From Allolobophora icterica (taxonomy: Eukaryota; Annelida; Clitellata; Crassiclitellata; Lumbricidae), in NCBI GenBank assembly GCA_963556255.1, contig OY744605.1, positions 37,533,608-37,597,607 of the forward strand: a DNA stretch of 64,000 nucleotides, given 5' to 3'. Shown here piece by piece: positions 63,901-64,000 of the stretch. The translations under genes and the position numbers were made by a program. The notes under the pieces were generated by a model. It saw only the letters and a program-made list of their open reading frames with translations. It was not told the DNA's origin and did not search any database. Each line of letters begins with the position of its first letter. Position 1 is the first letter of the stretch.

Positions 63901-64000
63901 TTGATGAACAATAGCGTCTTTGGAAAAACTCTTGAAAGGATCGAAAATCATGTAGATATAAAATTGGTATGTCACGAGAAGGAAGCTATTAAGTTAGTTG
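60901..64000 (+). CDS. Protein-primed DNA polymerase B, N-terminal 1033 codons
   Basis: The frame is open from ATG 60901 to the window end. Residues ~5-38: SAP-like pair (LKTVKELRVMAKRSGM, LSKADLIAAMSK). Residues ~275-385: a predicted N-terminal/OTU-like or priming region, not assigned. Residues ~450: Exo I as VYADFKSF. Residues ~555-595: zinc-binding endonuclease VII-like insertion (CHICGG, DHCHLSGKFRGVAHNGCN). Residues ~597-613: Exo II (FHNLSGYDSHLF). Residues ~760-775: Exo III (YNVSDVLLLADVFE). Residues ~860-877: polymerase motif A (TYLDANNLYGWAMSKP). Residues ~1000-1012: motif B (KLMNNSVFGK). Motif C and the TPR/thumb regions lie beyond 64000. It replicates the element. The Exo I acidic pair is broken (Lys replaces the second acidic residue). 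Confidence 0.95.
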   Translation, partial: MDYKLKTVKELRVMAKRSGMVGYWKLSKADLIAAMSKDKSLLDSPVPNIRTPILTPTKFVSKPNKVLSELKTKVRSNINSFADWLISYIPPKVKKPVNERLESFKSKIKTLFAKINTKKFEIRKTASAIKGFTKQYTIDGSSGIDAVSFLNAVRPQVVSLLSRDRQVKVQLVLTCTMERVDMKSGEEESANVPFVSKTEVILDATDINEIYNNAINKIPETMASFQMRGSNWRFVNVVKLDVNTAVYKPLKGSSYIPLPTELSSKKAIINMKNDDDQCFKWCITRALNPTDNHPERITKELIKQSKKLDWSDIEFPVAADANIISKFERNNNISVDVFGYENKIVFPIYVSNQRDDKVSIVELLLISDGDKKHYCWIKNFNRLMSSRTEKSTISMHYCRRCLNGYTRIEALNKHTVYCSQNAAQKIEVPEPGTTLSFKNYNRSMRVPFIVYADFKSFIKPIATCKPDPRVSYTDKYQKHTPSSFCYYVKCFDDILYQQDPVTYTAESEDDDIGQIFVESLEETIKRIYNQFKFPKKMIFTPDDRKKFKETTLCHICGGALGTDRVRDHCHLSGKFRGVAHNGCNLDYKVPRFFPVVFHNLSGYDSHLFVKKLRGDQNEKIKCIPNNEEKYISFSREVMVDKFLNKEGKEINVKRELRFIDSFRFMASSLDALSKNLKKEQCKNLGALYSGKQLDLLLKKGIYPYDYVTSVDRFNETELPPKSAFYSRLNDSDISDEDYDHAKTVWNAFGCKTFREYHDLYNVSDVLLLADVFENFRDVCMKNYRLDPAWYYTSPGLAWDAALKLTGIKLELLSDYDMILMIKQGIRGGISTISNRYGKANNKYMTADKFDSSEPSSYITYLDANNLYGWAMSKPLPTRGFKWMSDDELNNWNVLGSCILEVDLDYPQDIHNLHNDYPLAPESISSEFTSNIPKLIPNLNDKKKYVVHHENLKLYERLGLKIAKIHRGILFEESPWLKYYVDLNTELRTSATNNFEKDFFKLMNNSVFGKTLERIENHVDIKLVCHEKEAIKLV

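Larger units (their letters stand above)
52444..64000. mobile_element. Maverick/Polinton (adintovirus-like) element, left 11.5 kb
   Basis: The hallmark set is complete for the visible part: retroviral-type integrase, packaging ATPase, penton-like minor capsid protein, double-jelly-roll major capsid protein and protein-primed DNA polymerase B. The integrase is at the left end facing out; everything else faces right. Genes are packed with gaps of about 2-110 bp and all frames are open, so this copy is probably young or still functional. The adenovirus-type protease, the polymerase C-terminus, the right end and both terminal repeats are not in view. Confidence 0.95.

Overview
The window is animal genomic DNA: an intron-bearing host gene at the left, a dense field of nested transposable elements in the middle, and the first ~11.5 kb of a Maverick/Polinton (adintovirus-like) element at the right edge. 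Species cannot be fixed. A SUEL-type lectin module, a Ty3/Gypsy element with Gmr1-like gene order (reported from deuterostomes), a foldback element built on satellite arms, and many short 'taggcctac'-type words fit a marine invertebrate, possibly an echinoderm. This is a weak inference.

Layout. 0.3-14.3 kb: two exons of one + strand host gene, a SUEL lectin domain (348-644) and a CUB-like domain (13894-14340). Both have phase-1 boundaries and are separated by a 13-kb intron holding a hAT-like element, hAT remnants, microsatellites and a 3.7-kb 12-bp minisatellite. 14.3-18.3 kb: microsatellites, a tRNA-like SINE piece, a 275-bp hAT MITE with 8-bp target duplication, and a tandem array. 18.3-24.6 kb: a young LTR retrotransposon (729-bp LTRs, 5-bp target duplication) whose gag-pol frame carries integrase remnants before reverse transcriptase but lacks the integrase catalytic core. 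24.8-26.5 kb: nested inverted-repeat elements.

28.7-49.9 kb: a compound locus bracketed by ~0.25-kb inverted repeats. It contains two + strand exons that splice in phase into a complete THAP zinc finger. The 11-kb intron between them is almost entirely a 10.4-kb foldback element with satellite arms and a perfect 9-bp target duplication. Downstream, the P-element-type transposase body lies on the opposite strand as a decayed pseudogene. The locus has also taken LINE insertions, a 177-bp hAT MITE and an intact 3.7-kb DNA transposon encoding a DUF7869-type transposase. 49.9-52.4 kb: another 8-bp-TSD MITE and a decayed LINE.

52.4-64 kb: the Polinton. A leftward gene fuses a zinc ribbon, a parvovirus-type phospholipase A2-like domain, a retroviral-type integrase and a chromodomain. 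Rightward genes encode a packaging ATPase, a penton-like minor capsid protein, a hydrophobic virion-type protein, a possible dUTPase-fold protein, a membrane protein, a DUF8207-like protein, a pVI-like protein, a double-jelly-roll major capsid protein, a SAP/NUMOD-like protein and protein-primed DNA polymerase B (cut by the window end). Every frame is open, so the copy looks recent. Two upstream motifs separate structural from replication genes. The terminal repeats, the protease and the polymerase C-terminus are not visible.
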